7,840 nucleotides of DNA from Candidatus Iainarchaeum sp. Lineage in GTDB: Archaea > Iainarchaeota > Iainarchaeia > JAADDC01. Under the pieces are notes generated by a model, which ran no database searches, was not told where the DNA came from, and saw only the letters and a program-made list of their open reading frames with translations. The translations under genes and the position numbers were made by a program. Positions 1 through 5,965 of this stretch are shown piece after piece. Positions within the stretch are counted from its first letter, which is position 1. Each line of letters opens with the position of its first letter. Location of the stretch: assembly GCA_013154145.1 (NCBI GenBank), contig JAADDC010000007.1, positions 1 to 7,840 on the forward strand, in the 5' to 3' direction.

Positions 1-717
1 AGGATAGAGGAGCTTTCCCGGGAGTACGAGGAGATGGAGGGCGAGCCCCTGAGGGAGCTCCCCCCGGAGCCCGAGAAGGTGCTGAGGGACAAGATGGAGG
101 AGATGCGCTCCCTGGAGCCCGTGAACCTGAGGGCCATAGAGGAGTACGAGGAGCTGAAGGAAAAGGTAGAAGAAGTGAAGGAAAGGATCAGGAAGCTGGA
201 GGAGGAGCGTAAGGCCATACTCGATCTCATCAACGAGATCGAGAAGAAGAAGCGGGAGGTATTCATGGAGACCTTCAGAGGCCTGGCCCGCAAGTTCGAG
301 GAGGTCTACGCCGAGCTAACGGGCGGAAAGGCCCGCCTCCGCCTGACAGACGAAAAGAACATCTTCGAGGCGGGCCTCATCATCGAGGCCACCCCCAAGG
401 GCAAGGCCCTCACCAACATGGACGCCCTCTCTGGAGGGGAAAAGGCCATGGTGGCCCTGGCCTTCATCTTCGCCACGGCCCTGTTCAGGCCGGCCCCCTT
501 CTACGTCCTCGACGAGCCGGACCTCATGCTGGACAAGATCAACGCCGAGAAAATGGCCAAGTACATCAAAAAGCTGTCCCGCACGGCCCAGTTCATCGTT
601 GTGTCCCACAGGGACGTGGTGTTAAAGGAAGCGGATCAGATCATCGGCGTCTACCTCGGGAAGGACGGGAGCTCCGTCGTGGAGGTTCGCGTGCCGCAAG
701 CCGTTCCAGCCTCTTGA
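1..717 (+). CDS. smc: Chromosome segregation protein SMC, C-terminal part (5' end cut by window)
   Basis: The open frame runs from base 1 to the TGA at 715-717 (238 residues visible), so the N-terminal Walker A half and hinge lie outside the window. SMC dimers use ATP-driven head engagement to organise and separate chromosomal DNA. In order one sees the end of the returning coiled coil, the SLEPVNLRAIEEYEEL motif typical of SMC proteins just before the C-terminal head, more coiled coil, then the head: LSGGEK signature (residues 143-148), Walker B plus catalytic Glu in FYVLDEPD (about 167-174), D-loop LMLD, and switch His203 in VVSHRDV. It ends about where archaeal SMCs end (VVEVRV), plus an extra PQAVPAS. 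Walker B reads DEPD where DEVD or DEID is usual in SMC; this is a mild Rad50-like variation, but the following motifs fit SMC rather than Rad50. The last 77 bases overlap the convergent protease gene. Confidence 0.93.
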   Translation, partial: RIEELSREYEEMEGEPLRELPPEPEKVLRDKMEEMRSLEPVNLRAIEEYEELKEKVEEVKERIRKLEEERKAILDLINEIEKKKREVFMETFRGLARKFEEVYAELTGGKARLRLTDEKNIFEAGLIIEATPKGKALTNMDALSGGEKAMVALAFIFATALFRPAPFYVLDEPDLMLDKINAEKMAKYIKKLSRTAQFIVVSHRDVVLKEADQIIGVYLGKDGSSVVEVRVPQAVPAS

Positions 718-2686
718 TGGTTTTCTCCATCTCCCTCTCTATCCTCTTTATCTCCGAGGCGACCACGCCGTCCACGTCGTGCTTTAGAAGCCCTTCCAGC
801 CGCTTCCTGACCTTGGCCAGGAGTTCCAGCCTCTGGATGAGCCTGCGAGCCTCCTCCCTCCTTTCGGGCGGGATCTCCCTCAGGTGCGGGTGCCTTGGCA
901 CGCCCCTCTCCCGGGTGGCCAGGAGCCCCAGGAGGAGGATGAGTAATAGTGCCACGGCCAGCGCCAGGTACTGGTAGGGGACGTTATTACCCTTGACCAC
1001 CACCGTCACGCTGGGAACGTTCAGGGAGGAGGCCAGCGTGGAGAACTCGTAGGCAGCCTCCAGCATCTGGAGGGAGGTCCTGAGCATCTCCACGTAGCGG
1101 AGCTCATCACCCTTAACTCTATAGTAATCGGCGGCTTCCTTGTAGTATATGCCGTGATTGCGGTAGAGCTCCGCCCAGAGCCCCACGTAGTCCTGCGTCT
1201 TTTCGAGCAGCTCGTTCACCCTGTCCCTGAGCAGTTCCTCGTCGGCGTTCTCGCCTATGAAGACGCCCTTGGCCAGGGCCGCCTCCGCGTAGGCGGCGAA
1301 GTACCATCCGCGCTCGTAGGCCCTCTTGGCGATTTCCAGCCTCATCCGGGCGACCTCCGAGTCCCTGCCGCTGGCATAAAGGAGATCCTCGACAAAGATA
1401 ATCTCGTTGCGGGCCATCTCGTCGAGCCCACTGACCTCCACCCCTCCGTTGAGCTCGTCAGCCACGTTCAGCATCTCCTCCGCGGATATCAGCCAGTACT
1501 CAACGCTCTTCAGCTCCCGAAGTAGAATAATGGGCTCTGTTGGTAAATTCTCCATGCTCAGCTCGGCCCGCAGTATGCGCTCCCGGGCGCCCCCCACCCA
1601 CTCGTAGTTCTCCGTGGTGAGCACGTACTTCTGGGCCCTCATGGTCAGGTCTTCCAGCCGGGCGGAGAGCCCCGCGATGTACTCCCTCGTTGCCAGGGAG
1701 TTGGGGTCCTGCATGGAGGGATGCTCGCAGAGCAGGTTGAAGGCCCCGATGAGCGAAAGTCCCAGGAAGGCGTAGTTGCCGGCCGTATAATAGTATCCCT
1801 TGGTGAAGGCCACGCGGGCCCTCTCCAGGTAACTTTTTGCAGATACGAGGGCCTCCTCCCTGCCGGGTACGTCCACGGGGCAGTTCTTCTCCACCTCCTC
1901 CGCGAGGTCATCGATCAATCCCTTCACGATGTCCTCGAAGCGCTGGGAGTACTTGGTGGGCACCGCCGGGGGAACGAAGTTCTCCTCCATGGGGAGCGGC
2001 TCCGTGACGTCCACGTTGATCTCGGGTCTCTCCCCCTCGAAGGCAATCTTCACGGCCTCCTTGAAGGTCTCCACCTCGTAGATGTCCATGCCCCAGACCT
2101 TCTTGGCGTAGAGAACGATGTCCACCTTTTTCGTTCCTGGAACCACGATGCCTGGCTCCGCTTCCTCCGTGGAGGGGATCTCCACGTAGCGCTCGCCCTT
2201 AGGTATAAGGAAGACCTTGACGCCCACTTCGGCGGCGGCCTTGGCCTTGGCATAGATGCCTCCCACGGGCCCCACGTTGCCGTATTCGTCTATGGTGCCC
2301 GTGGCAGATATGTAGTCGGGCACGTCCCTCCCCTTCAGGGCAAAGTAGACGGCCAGGGCTATGGGGAGCCCCGCCGAGGGACCTCCCACGTACTCGGCCC
2401 CGCTCTCAATGGTGATGTAGTAATCGTAGGCGTAGAAGTCCTCGCCGGCCTCCCTCACCGCCGCCCTTATGGCGTTGTTTATGGAGCGCTGGGTGTCCTC
2501 TCCCACGATGGCGTTGAGGGTGAGGCTGATCTTCCCGCTGCCGGGAACCACCTCCACGATGAGTCTGGCGGGTATGCCCTCGCCGTCCTCGGCCACGGCG
2601 AAGATGTACATGTTGGCCTCAACGGCGAGGACCTTCGCCATCATCGCTACCGCTACCAACGCCAGCAAGAGACCTCTCCACTTCAT
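641..2686 (-). CDS. Membrane-anchored Lon-type (S16) serine protease without ATPase domain, archaeal COG1750-like
   Basis: This 681-residue protein starts MKWRGLLLALVAVAMMAKVL, a signal peptide or anchor with a plausible AxA-type cleavage near residue 24. Residues 26-200 form a Lon protease domain: GGPSAGL carries the nucleophile Ser104 and VGGIYAK the general base Lys147, in the usual order with SATGTIDEYGNVGPVGG between them. No Walker motifs are present, unlike LonA/LonB. Residues 240-555 are helical with an internal duplication (283-308 and 446-471) and the only two cysteines (269, 320). A transmembrane helix at about 573-590 is followed by a basic coiled-coil tail. I infer protease and helical domain outside the membrane, tail inside, with a role in envelope protein turnover; substrates are unknown. 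ATG 2686 is supported by GGAGGG 7 bases upstream and by the signal peptide. The start overlaps the small membrane gene by 68 bases; the end overlaps smc by 77. Confidence 0.88.
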   Translation of the reverse strand: MKWRGLLLALVAVAMMAKVLAVEANMYIFAVAEDGEGIPARLIVEVVPGSGKISLTLNAIVGEDTQRSINNAIRAAVREAGEDFYAYDYYITIESGAEYVGGPSAGLPIALAVYFALKGRDVPDYISATGTIDEYGNVGPVGGIYAKAKAAAEVGVKVFLIPKGERYVEIPSTEEAEPGIVVPGTKKVDIVLYAKKVWGMDIYEVETFKEAVKIAFEGERPEINVDVTEPLPMEENFVPPAVPTKYSQRFEDIVKGLIDDLAEEVEKNCPVDVPGREEALVSAKSYLERARVAFTKGYYYTAGNYAFLGLSLIGAFNLLCEHPSMQDPNSLATREYIAGLSARLEDLTMRAQKYVLTTENYEWVGGARERILRAELSMENLPTEPIILLRELKSVEYWLISAEEMLNVADELNGGVEVSGLDEMARNEIIFVEDLLYASGRDSEVARMRLEIAKRAYERGWYFAAYAEAALAKGVFIGENADEELLRDRVNELLEKTQDYVGLWAELYRNHGIYYKEAADYYRVKGDELRYVEMLRTSLQMLEAAYEFSTLASSLNVPSVTVVVKGNNVPYQYLALAVALLLILLLGLLATRERGVPRHPHLREIPPERREEARRLIQRLELLAKVRKRLEGLLKHDVDGVVASEIKRIEREMEKTIKRLERLAAREPPRRSSRPSRGRRR

Positions 2687-2957
2687 AGATAGCCCTCCAG
2701 AGCTCGAGCTCCAGTTCTCTGCGCTTGTAGGCCACCGCCGCCACGAATATGAACTCCATGGCCACCACGAAGGCGAATATCACCCCTATCCAGAAGTTGT
2801 CCAGGTAGCCCCTCATGTCGAAGAGCAGCCCGATGATGAGGGTGGCCAGAAGAACCGAGAGCAGCTCCATTTCCTCTCCCCAGCGGGAGAGGTAGTCCAC
2901 CATGAGGGTGGCCAGCCCGTGCAGCTCGTAGGGTATGCGGTGGGGTCGCCTCTTCAC
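2619..2957 (-). CDS. Small two-helix membrane protein of unknown function
   Basis: I do not recognise this 112-residue protein. A basic amphipathic N-terminus (KRRPHRIPYELHG) leads to helix 1 (about 31-46, ELLSVLLATLIIGLLF), a short loop with DMRGYLDN, helix 2 (about 55-76, WIGVIFAFVVAMEFIFVAAVAY), then a charged segment KRRELELELW and a Gly/Ser/Asp-rich end. The first codon is GTG 2957, with a TATA-like box about 25 bases upstream, which would suit a leaderless transcript. Alternative starts are ATG 2903 and, better, ATG 2870, which has GGGGAG 5 bases upstream and gives 83 residues beginning right at helix 1. Codon use and hydrophobic pattern upstream of 2870 still look coding, so I keep the long form. 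The 3' end overlaps the protease start by 68 bases, implying co-transcription and a possible functional pair (inference). Confidence 0.72.
   Translation of the reverse strand: MKRRPHRIPYELHGLATLMVDYLSRWGEEMELLSVLLATLIIGLLFDMRGYLDNFWIGVIFAFVVAMEFIFVAAVAYKRRELELELWRAIYEVERSLAGVGSGSDDGEGPRR
2693..2698 (-). promoter_or_regulatory. Shine-Dalgarno site of the Lon-like protease gene
   Basis: GGAGGG on the - strand lies 6 bases before ATG 2686, inside the 3' part of the upstream membrane-protein gene. It decides the protease start and shows that the protease can be initiated independently despite the 68-base gene overlap. Confidence 0.7.
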
Positions 2958-2975
2958 GCAAAGAATAAGGGGTCA

Positions 2976-2988
2976 AATAATAAAAAGA
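2976..2988 (-). promoter_or_regulatory. TATA-like box for the small membrane protein / Lon-like protease pair
   Basis: In the 38-base gap after rpl12 the - strand reads TCTTTTTATTATTTG. An AT-rich box centred near 2982 lies about 25 bases before GTG 2957, the usual archaeal TATA-to-start distance, so the transcript could be leaderless. The match to the archaeal TATA consensus is loose, and the same tract may act as a terminator. Confidence 0.45.
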
Positions 2989-2990
2989 AA
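2978..2990 (-). terminator. T-rich intrinsic terminator after rpl12
   Basis: Five bases after the rpl12 TGA the - strand has a T-rich run (TTTCTTTTTATTATTT) with no hairpin before it, the typical archaeal oligo-T termination signal. It sits at the end of the ribosomal-protein operon. It coincides with the TATA-like box of the next gene. Confidence 0.5.
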
Positions 2991-2995
2991 GGGGA

Positions 2996-3301
2996 TCAGC
3001 CGAAGAGGGAGGCCAGACCTGCGGTTGCCTCCTCTTCCTTCTTCTCTTCCTGCTTTTCCTCTTCCTTCTTCTCCTCGGCTGCAGGCTGGGCTGCTGCAGC
3101 GGGTGCTGCGGCCGCTGCCACGGGCACGGCGGCGCTCTGGATGGCCTCGTCGATGTTCACCTCCTTGAGTGCCTCCACCAGTGCCCTGATCCTTGCCTCG
3201 TCGGGCGTGATGCCCGCGGCCTCCAGCACCTTCTTCATGTTCTCGTCGTTGATCTCCTTGCCTGCAGCGTGCAGGAGGAGTGCAGCGTAGACGTACTCCA
3301 T
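2996..3301 (-). CDS. rpl12: Large-subunit ribosomal protein L12 (P1/P2 stalk protein)
   Basis: This 101-residue acidic stalk protein binds in dimers to the C-terminal spine of L10/P0 and recruits translation GTPases such as aEF1A and aEF2. The N-terminal dimerisation and L10-binding domain begins [17 protein letters not shown], the family's standard opening. A helical domain to about residue 58 follows, then an Ala/Pro hinge ([17 protein letters not shown]), a K/E-rich stretch and the factor-binding end AGLASLFG. The frame can be extended to GTG 3310, but that codon lies inside the SD sequence itself; ATG 3301 has GGAGGTG with a 6-base spacer and matches the family start. Only 20 bases separate it from the L10 stop. 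It is the last gene of the operon and is followed by a T-rich terminator. Confidence 0.96.
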   Translation of the reverse strand: MEYVYAALLLHAAGKEINDENMKKVLEAAGITPDEARIRALVEALKEVNIDEAIQSAAVPVAAAAAPAAAAQPAAEEKKEEEKQEEKKEEEATAGLASLFG

Positions 3302-3341
3302 CTCGTCCACCTCCTTGAACGTTATCCAAAGAGGGAGGCCA
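3003..3341. repeat. Duplicated C-terminal tail sequence of L12 and L10
   Basis: A 13-base direct repeat (AAGAGGGAGGCCA on the + strand) occurs at 3003-3015 and 3329-3341, the codons for the shared GLASLFG ends of L12 and L10. Both are followed by pyrimidine-rich stretches coding for the K/E tails. It reflects a shared factor-binding peptide rather than a mobile element; recombination between copies could delete rpl12. Confidence 0.6.
3308..3314 (-). promoter_or_regulatory. Strong Shine-Dalgarno site of rpl12
   Basis: GGAGGTG on the - strand sits 6 bases before ATG 3301 in the 20-base gap after rpl10. This near-perfect SD rules out the upstream GTG at 3310, and its strength fits the need for several L12 copies per ribosome. 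Confidence 0.75.
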
Positions 3342-4317
3342 ATCCTGCGGCGGCCTCCTCCTCTCCACCCTCCTCTTCTTTTTCTTCTTCCTTGGGCTCC
3401 TCTTCCTTCTTCTCCTCGGCGCTCGGCTGTGCGACCGCCCCCACCAGTGCCCTCGTCTTCTCGTCAAGGGCCTCGGGTGGCAGTCTCGATGCCAGTGCAA
3501 GGGCCTGGGCGTAGGCCTTGGAGAGTATCGCCGGGGCGGTCTCCTTGGTGACTATGCCGGCGTTGATGGCCAGATTGAGGGCCCTCTGGTGGGCCTCCGC
3601 CAGGAAGAAGGGCACCGTCTGCTTGGTCGGGTAGCGGGCGTTGTACGCCAAGTTGAAGGCGTGGGCTGCCGCCTCCTTCACCCACTCCAGCACGTCCTCG
3701 GGCGTTATAGAGAGCACGTCCTCCGTGAAGAGGAGGTTGTCGTGAACGGCCGCCACCACCCTGAGATAAACTTTGACGGGCTTGATGCCCATGATCTCCA
3801 GGGCCCTCGCTACCCTCTCGTCGACGATCTCCCCCTTCCGGACCACCACGTACTCCTTGTCCAGCTGAACCGATCCCTTCACGGACTTGACGGGTATGCC
3901 CGCGGCCTTTATCTCGGAGAGCATGGTGATGGGGACGGGAACCGGACCCGGCTGGAGGACGATGTCCTCGGGGGCCGGCTTGCCCGGCCTCAGGGGGGCG
4001 TACTCCACCACGGAAGAGATCTCCCTGTACATTTTCACAGGGTCCTCGTCCGTGAGTATGATGGCCGAGGGATGACCCTCCACGAAGTCCGCCAGCTTCT
4101 CCAGCGTCTCGTCCTTGAGCCCCTTAAGGGCTCTAATTATCACCGTGTTCTTGTAGACCTTTAGCAGGGCCTTCTGCTTCAGCATCTTCCGGAGCTTCTG
4201 CATCATGGGGGCCGGAACGCCCTCTATGTTGGCAATCATCACTGTCTTGTGCTTGCTGAGCCTGTCCTTGAGCTCTTCCACCTGTTTCTGCTTTTCCAGT
4301 ATGGCTCTCCTCATCAT
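3322..4317 (-). CDS. rpl10: Large-subunit ribosomal protein L10 (acidic protein P0)
   Basis: This 331-residue stalk base binds 23S rRNA next to L11 and carries the L12 dimers. The N-terminal rRNA-binding domain (about 1-105) includes [14 protein letters not shown], a typical L10 segment. The insertion domain seen in archaeal and eukaryotic P0 follows (about 106-205, with [20 protein letters not shown]). A helical spine (about 222-285) has three successive L12-dimer binding segments, each Ala/Leu-rich and ended by a Pro/Thr break ([27 protein letters not shown]). The K/E-rich tail ends in AGLASLFG, identical to the L12 end. It starts at ATG 4317, whose last bases overlap the L1 stop (ATGA); a second in-frame ATG at 4314 is possible. 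GAGG lies 5 bases upstream of 4317. Confidence 0.96.
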   Translation of the reverse strand: MMRRAILEKQKQVEELKDRLSKHKTVMIANIEGVPAPMMQKLRKMLKQKALLKVYKNTVIIRALKGLKDETLEKLADFVEGHPSAIILTDEDPVKMYREISSVVEYAPLRPGKPAPEDIVLQPGPVPVPITMLSEIKAAGIPVKSVKGSVQLDKEYVVVRKGEIVDERVARALEIMGIKPVKVYLRVVAAVHDNLLFTEDVLSITPEDVLEWVKEAAAHAFNLAYNARYPTKQTVPFFLAEAHQRALNLAINAGIVTKETAPAILSKAYAQALALASRLPPEALDEKTRALVGAVAQPSAEEKKEEEPKEEEKEEEGGEEEAAAGLASLFG

Positions 4318-4964
4318 ACCACCCTCACGGCGGGACCCATGGTGGTCTTCACGTAGATGGAGCGTATGTTCTGCTCATTGACCTTGCCAAGGATGCCCCT
4401 TATGACGGCCATGGCGTTCTCGGCCAGATCCTCGGGGGACATGGTCACCACGCCAATGGGTGCGTGGACGGTGGGAAGGGGCTTACCCTTCTTGTTGGTG
4501 AGCACGACGGTTTTCCTCAAATTCTCGATGGTGGCCTTCCAGGCGCGGATGTTGGGAGGAAGCACCTTAGGCATCTTCTTCCTTGGACCCAGCACGGGAC
4601 CCATGATCTTACCCACCAGGGGCATCACGGCGGGCTCCGCCACGAAGAAGTCAAATTCCTTGGCCAGCTTCTTCACGGCCTTCTTGTCGAGGTTCTGTAG
4701 CTCATCCTTGGTGATGATCTTATCGACGAGGCCCTCCTTCTTGAGCTCCTCCGCGAGAACCTTGTCCACGATGGCGGCGATCTTCACGGGCTTGCCTCTG
4801 CCCTTGGGGAGAACCACTTCCACCTCTATTCTGTTCTCGGGCTTCTTGAAGTCGATGTTCCGGAAGTTGATGGTGAGGTCGACGCTCTCGAGAAAGTTCC
4901 GCTTCTTGGCCTTCTGTATGGCCTCGGCGATGGCCTTCTCGAACATCTCCTTGCTGAAGCGCAT
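4314..4964 (-). CDS. rpl1: Large-subunit ribosomal protein L1
   Basis: This 216-residue protein binds helices 76-78 of 23S rRNA and forms the mobile L1 stalk that helps release E-site tRNA. Visible family landmarks are the opening RFSKEMFEKAIAEAIQKAKKRNF, the middle-domain stretch FDFFVAEPAVMPLVGKIMG, PVLGPRKKMPKVLPP, and the C-terminal ...NIRSIYVKTTMGPAVRV. In bacteria and in methanococci L1 also represses its own operon by binding mRNA; in methanococci this controls L1-L10-L12. ATG 4964 has GGAGGGG 7 bases upstream. A nearby out-of-frame ATG at 4969 is ignored. A 71-base leader separates it from rpl11, the only large gap inside the operon, and it overlaps rpl10 by 4 bases. Confidence 0.97.
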   Translation of the reverse strand: MRFSKEMFEKAIAEAIQKAKKRNFLESVDLTINFRNIDFKKPENRIEVEVVLPKGRGKPVKIAAIVDKVLAEELKKEGLVDKIITKDELQNLDKKAVKKLAKEFDFFVAEPAVMPLVGKIMGPVLGPRKKMPKVLPPNIRAWKATIENLRKTVVLTNKKGKPLPTVHAPIGVVTMSPEDLAENAMAVIRGILGKVNEQNIRSIYVKTTMGPAVRVV

Positions 4965-4971
4965 GGCATCA

Positions 4972-4991
4972 CCCCTCCCGCCCGCTGGCGG
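4972..4991 (-). promoter_or_regulatory. GC hairpin abutting the rpl1 Shine-Dalgarno site
   Basis: On the - strand CCGCC-AGCG-GGCGG forms a perfect 5-bp stem with a 4-base loop (4978-4991). It runs directly into the SD GGAGGGG (4972-4978, sharing one base), 7 bases before the L1 start. Such a structure could influence ribosome access and makes this leader a candidate for L1 feedback control. I see the stem in the sequence; the regulation is inferred. Confidence 0.4.
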
Positions 4992-5021
4992 TGCTGCGGG
5001 GTCAAGAGCTTAGGGCTTCTA

Positions 5022-5033
5022 AACCTTTTTAAC
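5022..5033 (-). promoter_or_regulatory. Possible internal TATA-like box upstream of rpl1
   Basis: Just after the rpl11 stop the - strand reads GGTTAAAAAGGTTTAG, an A/T-rich patch in otherwise GC-rich DNA. A start about 25 bases downstream would leave a leader of roughly 40 bases before ATG 4964. The match to a TATA consensus is weak, and read-through from ftsZ is equally possible. Confidence 0.3.
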
Positions 5034-5035
5034 CT

Positions 5036-5503
5036 TCACCCGATTTTTATCTCCCCCGCCTTTATGGCCTGCTGCACCTCCCTGGGATCCTTTCCTTCCA
5101 CCTTCACGCCCATGGAGAGGCAGGTGCCGAGCACCTGTAGTACGGCCGCCGTCAGGTCGTCGGTGTTCATCTCGGGGAGCTTGATCTTGGCGATCTCCAC
5201 GACCTTATCCAAGCTGATGTCGCCCACCCACTCCTCGCCGGGGGAGTGGGCCCCCTTCTCTATACCCAGCTCTTTCTTGATGAGGGCCGACGTGGGGGGC
5301 GTGCCCACCTCGATCTCGTACTCCTTGGTGGCGGGATTGACCCTCAGGATGACGGGCACCTTCATGCCGGCGTACTTGGCCGTGGCCTTGTTGATGTCGG
5401 CCACCACCTTCCCCACAGGTAACCCCAGGGGAGACAGCGTGGGCCCTATGGGGGGTCCCGGCGTGGCCTTACCACCTTCAATGAGAAGCCTGATCTCCAT
5501 CAT
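5036..5503 (-). CDS. rpl11: Large-subunit ribosomal protein L11
   Basis: This 155-residue protein binds the GTPase-associated region of 23S rRNA beside L10. The N-terminal domain carries the Pro/Gly-rich GGKATPGPPIGPTLSPLGLP segment, where the family usually has GPLG rather than SPLG. It is followed by the AGMKVPVILRVNP strand region and VGTPPTSALIKKELG. The C-terminal rRNA-binding domain ends with the signature LGTCLSMGVKVEGKDPREVQQAI. The tail after it is short (KAGEIKIG) compared with many archaeal L11 proteins. It starts at ATG 5503, which has GGTGA 6 bases upstream; its TG plus the A of the next ATG form the Spt5 stop (ATGATG with embedded TGA), so translation is probably coupled. A second in-frame ATG at 5500 cannot be excluded. 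Confidence 0.97.
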   Translation of the reverse strand: MMEIRLLIEGGKATPGPPIGPTLSPLGLPVGKVVADINKATAKYAGMKVPVILRVNPATKEYEIEVGTPPTSALIKKELGIEKGAHSPGEEWVGDISLDKVVEIAKIKLPEMNTDDLTAAVLQVLGTCLSMGVKVEGKDPREVQQAIKAGEIKIG

Positions 5504-5961
5504 CCTTCCTCACCCTTCTCCTCTATGACCACGTTGGCGGCCTCGATGGTGACGGGTATCTTTATGGCCGCCTCCAGGAGCTCCACGGTCACCTCTTCCT
5601 TCTGCGGGTCAACCCTTAAAATCTTAGCCCTCATTCCCTTGAAGGGCCCTCCGACGATCTTCACGATCTGGCCCACCTTGAGCTCCTTCATGAGGGGCTC
5701 CTGCTTGAGCAGAGGTTCAATTTCTTCCACGGGGATGGCGCCGGGCACCACGCCCTTGGCGTGGGGCGTCCCCCTGACGAGCCTTCTGAGGGTGAGCTCG
5801 TCTGTGGCCTCCACGAGTATATAACCCTTTATGACGCCCTTCTGGCTGGGGGGAACGATGACGGAGAGTATCTTCCCTCCCTCCAGCTTCTTGGCCTTCT
5901 CGGCCAGCAACTCGGCCACGAACATCTCCTGTCCGGCTGTGGTCCTCACGCCCCAAATCAT
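5500..5961 (-). CDS. spt5: Transcription elongation factor Spt5 (NusG homologue)
   Basis: This 153-residue factor binds the RNA polymerase clamp with Spt4, closes the DNA channel and raises processivity. The NGN domain (about 1-85) opens MIWGVRTTAGQEMFVAELL, as in archaeal Spt5, and contains IKGYILVEA and a GVVPGAIPVEEIEPLL end. A single KOW domain follows (about 93-145), with VGQIVKIVGGPFKGMRAKILRVD, and then the acidic tail EEKGEEG. The frame extends to GTG 5964, but the SD GGTG lies 5 bases before ATG 5961 and only 2 before that GTG, and the family begins at the MI(F/W) codon, so 5961 is used. It follows the secE stop by 4 bases and overlaps rpl11 by 4 bases. No spt4 is visible in the window. 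Confidence 0.96.
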   Translation of the reverse strand: MIWGVRTTAGQEMFVAELLAEKAKKLEGGKILSVIVPPSQKGVIKGYILVEATDELTLRRLVRGTPHAKGVVPGAIPVEEIEPLLKQEPLMKELKVGQIVKIVGGPFKGMRAKILRVDPQKEEVTVELLEAAIKIPVTIEAANVVIEEKGEEG

Positions 5962-5965
5962 CACA

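Noticed and set aside
1721..2692. 323-codon + strand open frame opposite the Lon-like protease
   Set aside because: It is a mirror of a gene with a signal peptide, catalytic dyad and good SD; the antisense frame shows no domain.
2683..2976. Alternative - strand frame over the small membrane gene
   Set aside because: It is rich in Arg, His, Gly and Pro with no hydrophobic segments, while the chosen frame gives two clean membrane helices.
2469..3290. 273-codon + strand open frame spanning the small membrane gene and rpl12
   Set aside because: It crosses the intergenic promoter/terminator and is antisense to certain genes; its Ser/Ala runs are the complement of the L12 Ala hinge and K/E tail.
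3302..3310. Upstream GTG start for L12
   Set aside because: The GTG lies within the SD GGAGGTG; the family start [11 protein letters not shown] at 3301 is properly spaced.
3340..3420. Pyrimidine-rich + strand runs here and at 3020-3080, considered as terminators or regulatory tracts
   Set aside because: They simply encode the Lys/Glu-rich tails of L10 and L12 on the - strand.
4967..4969. ATG at 4969 upstream of rpl1
   Set aside because: It is out of frame with L1; the family start MRFSKEMF is at 4964.
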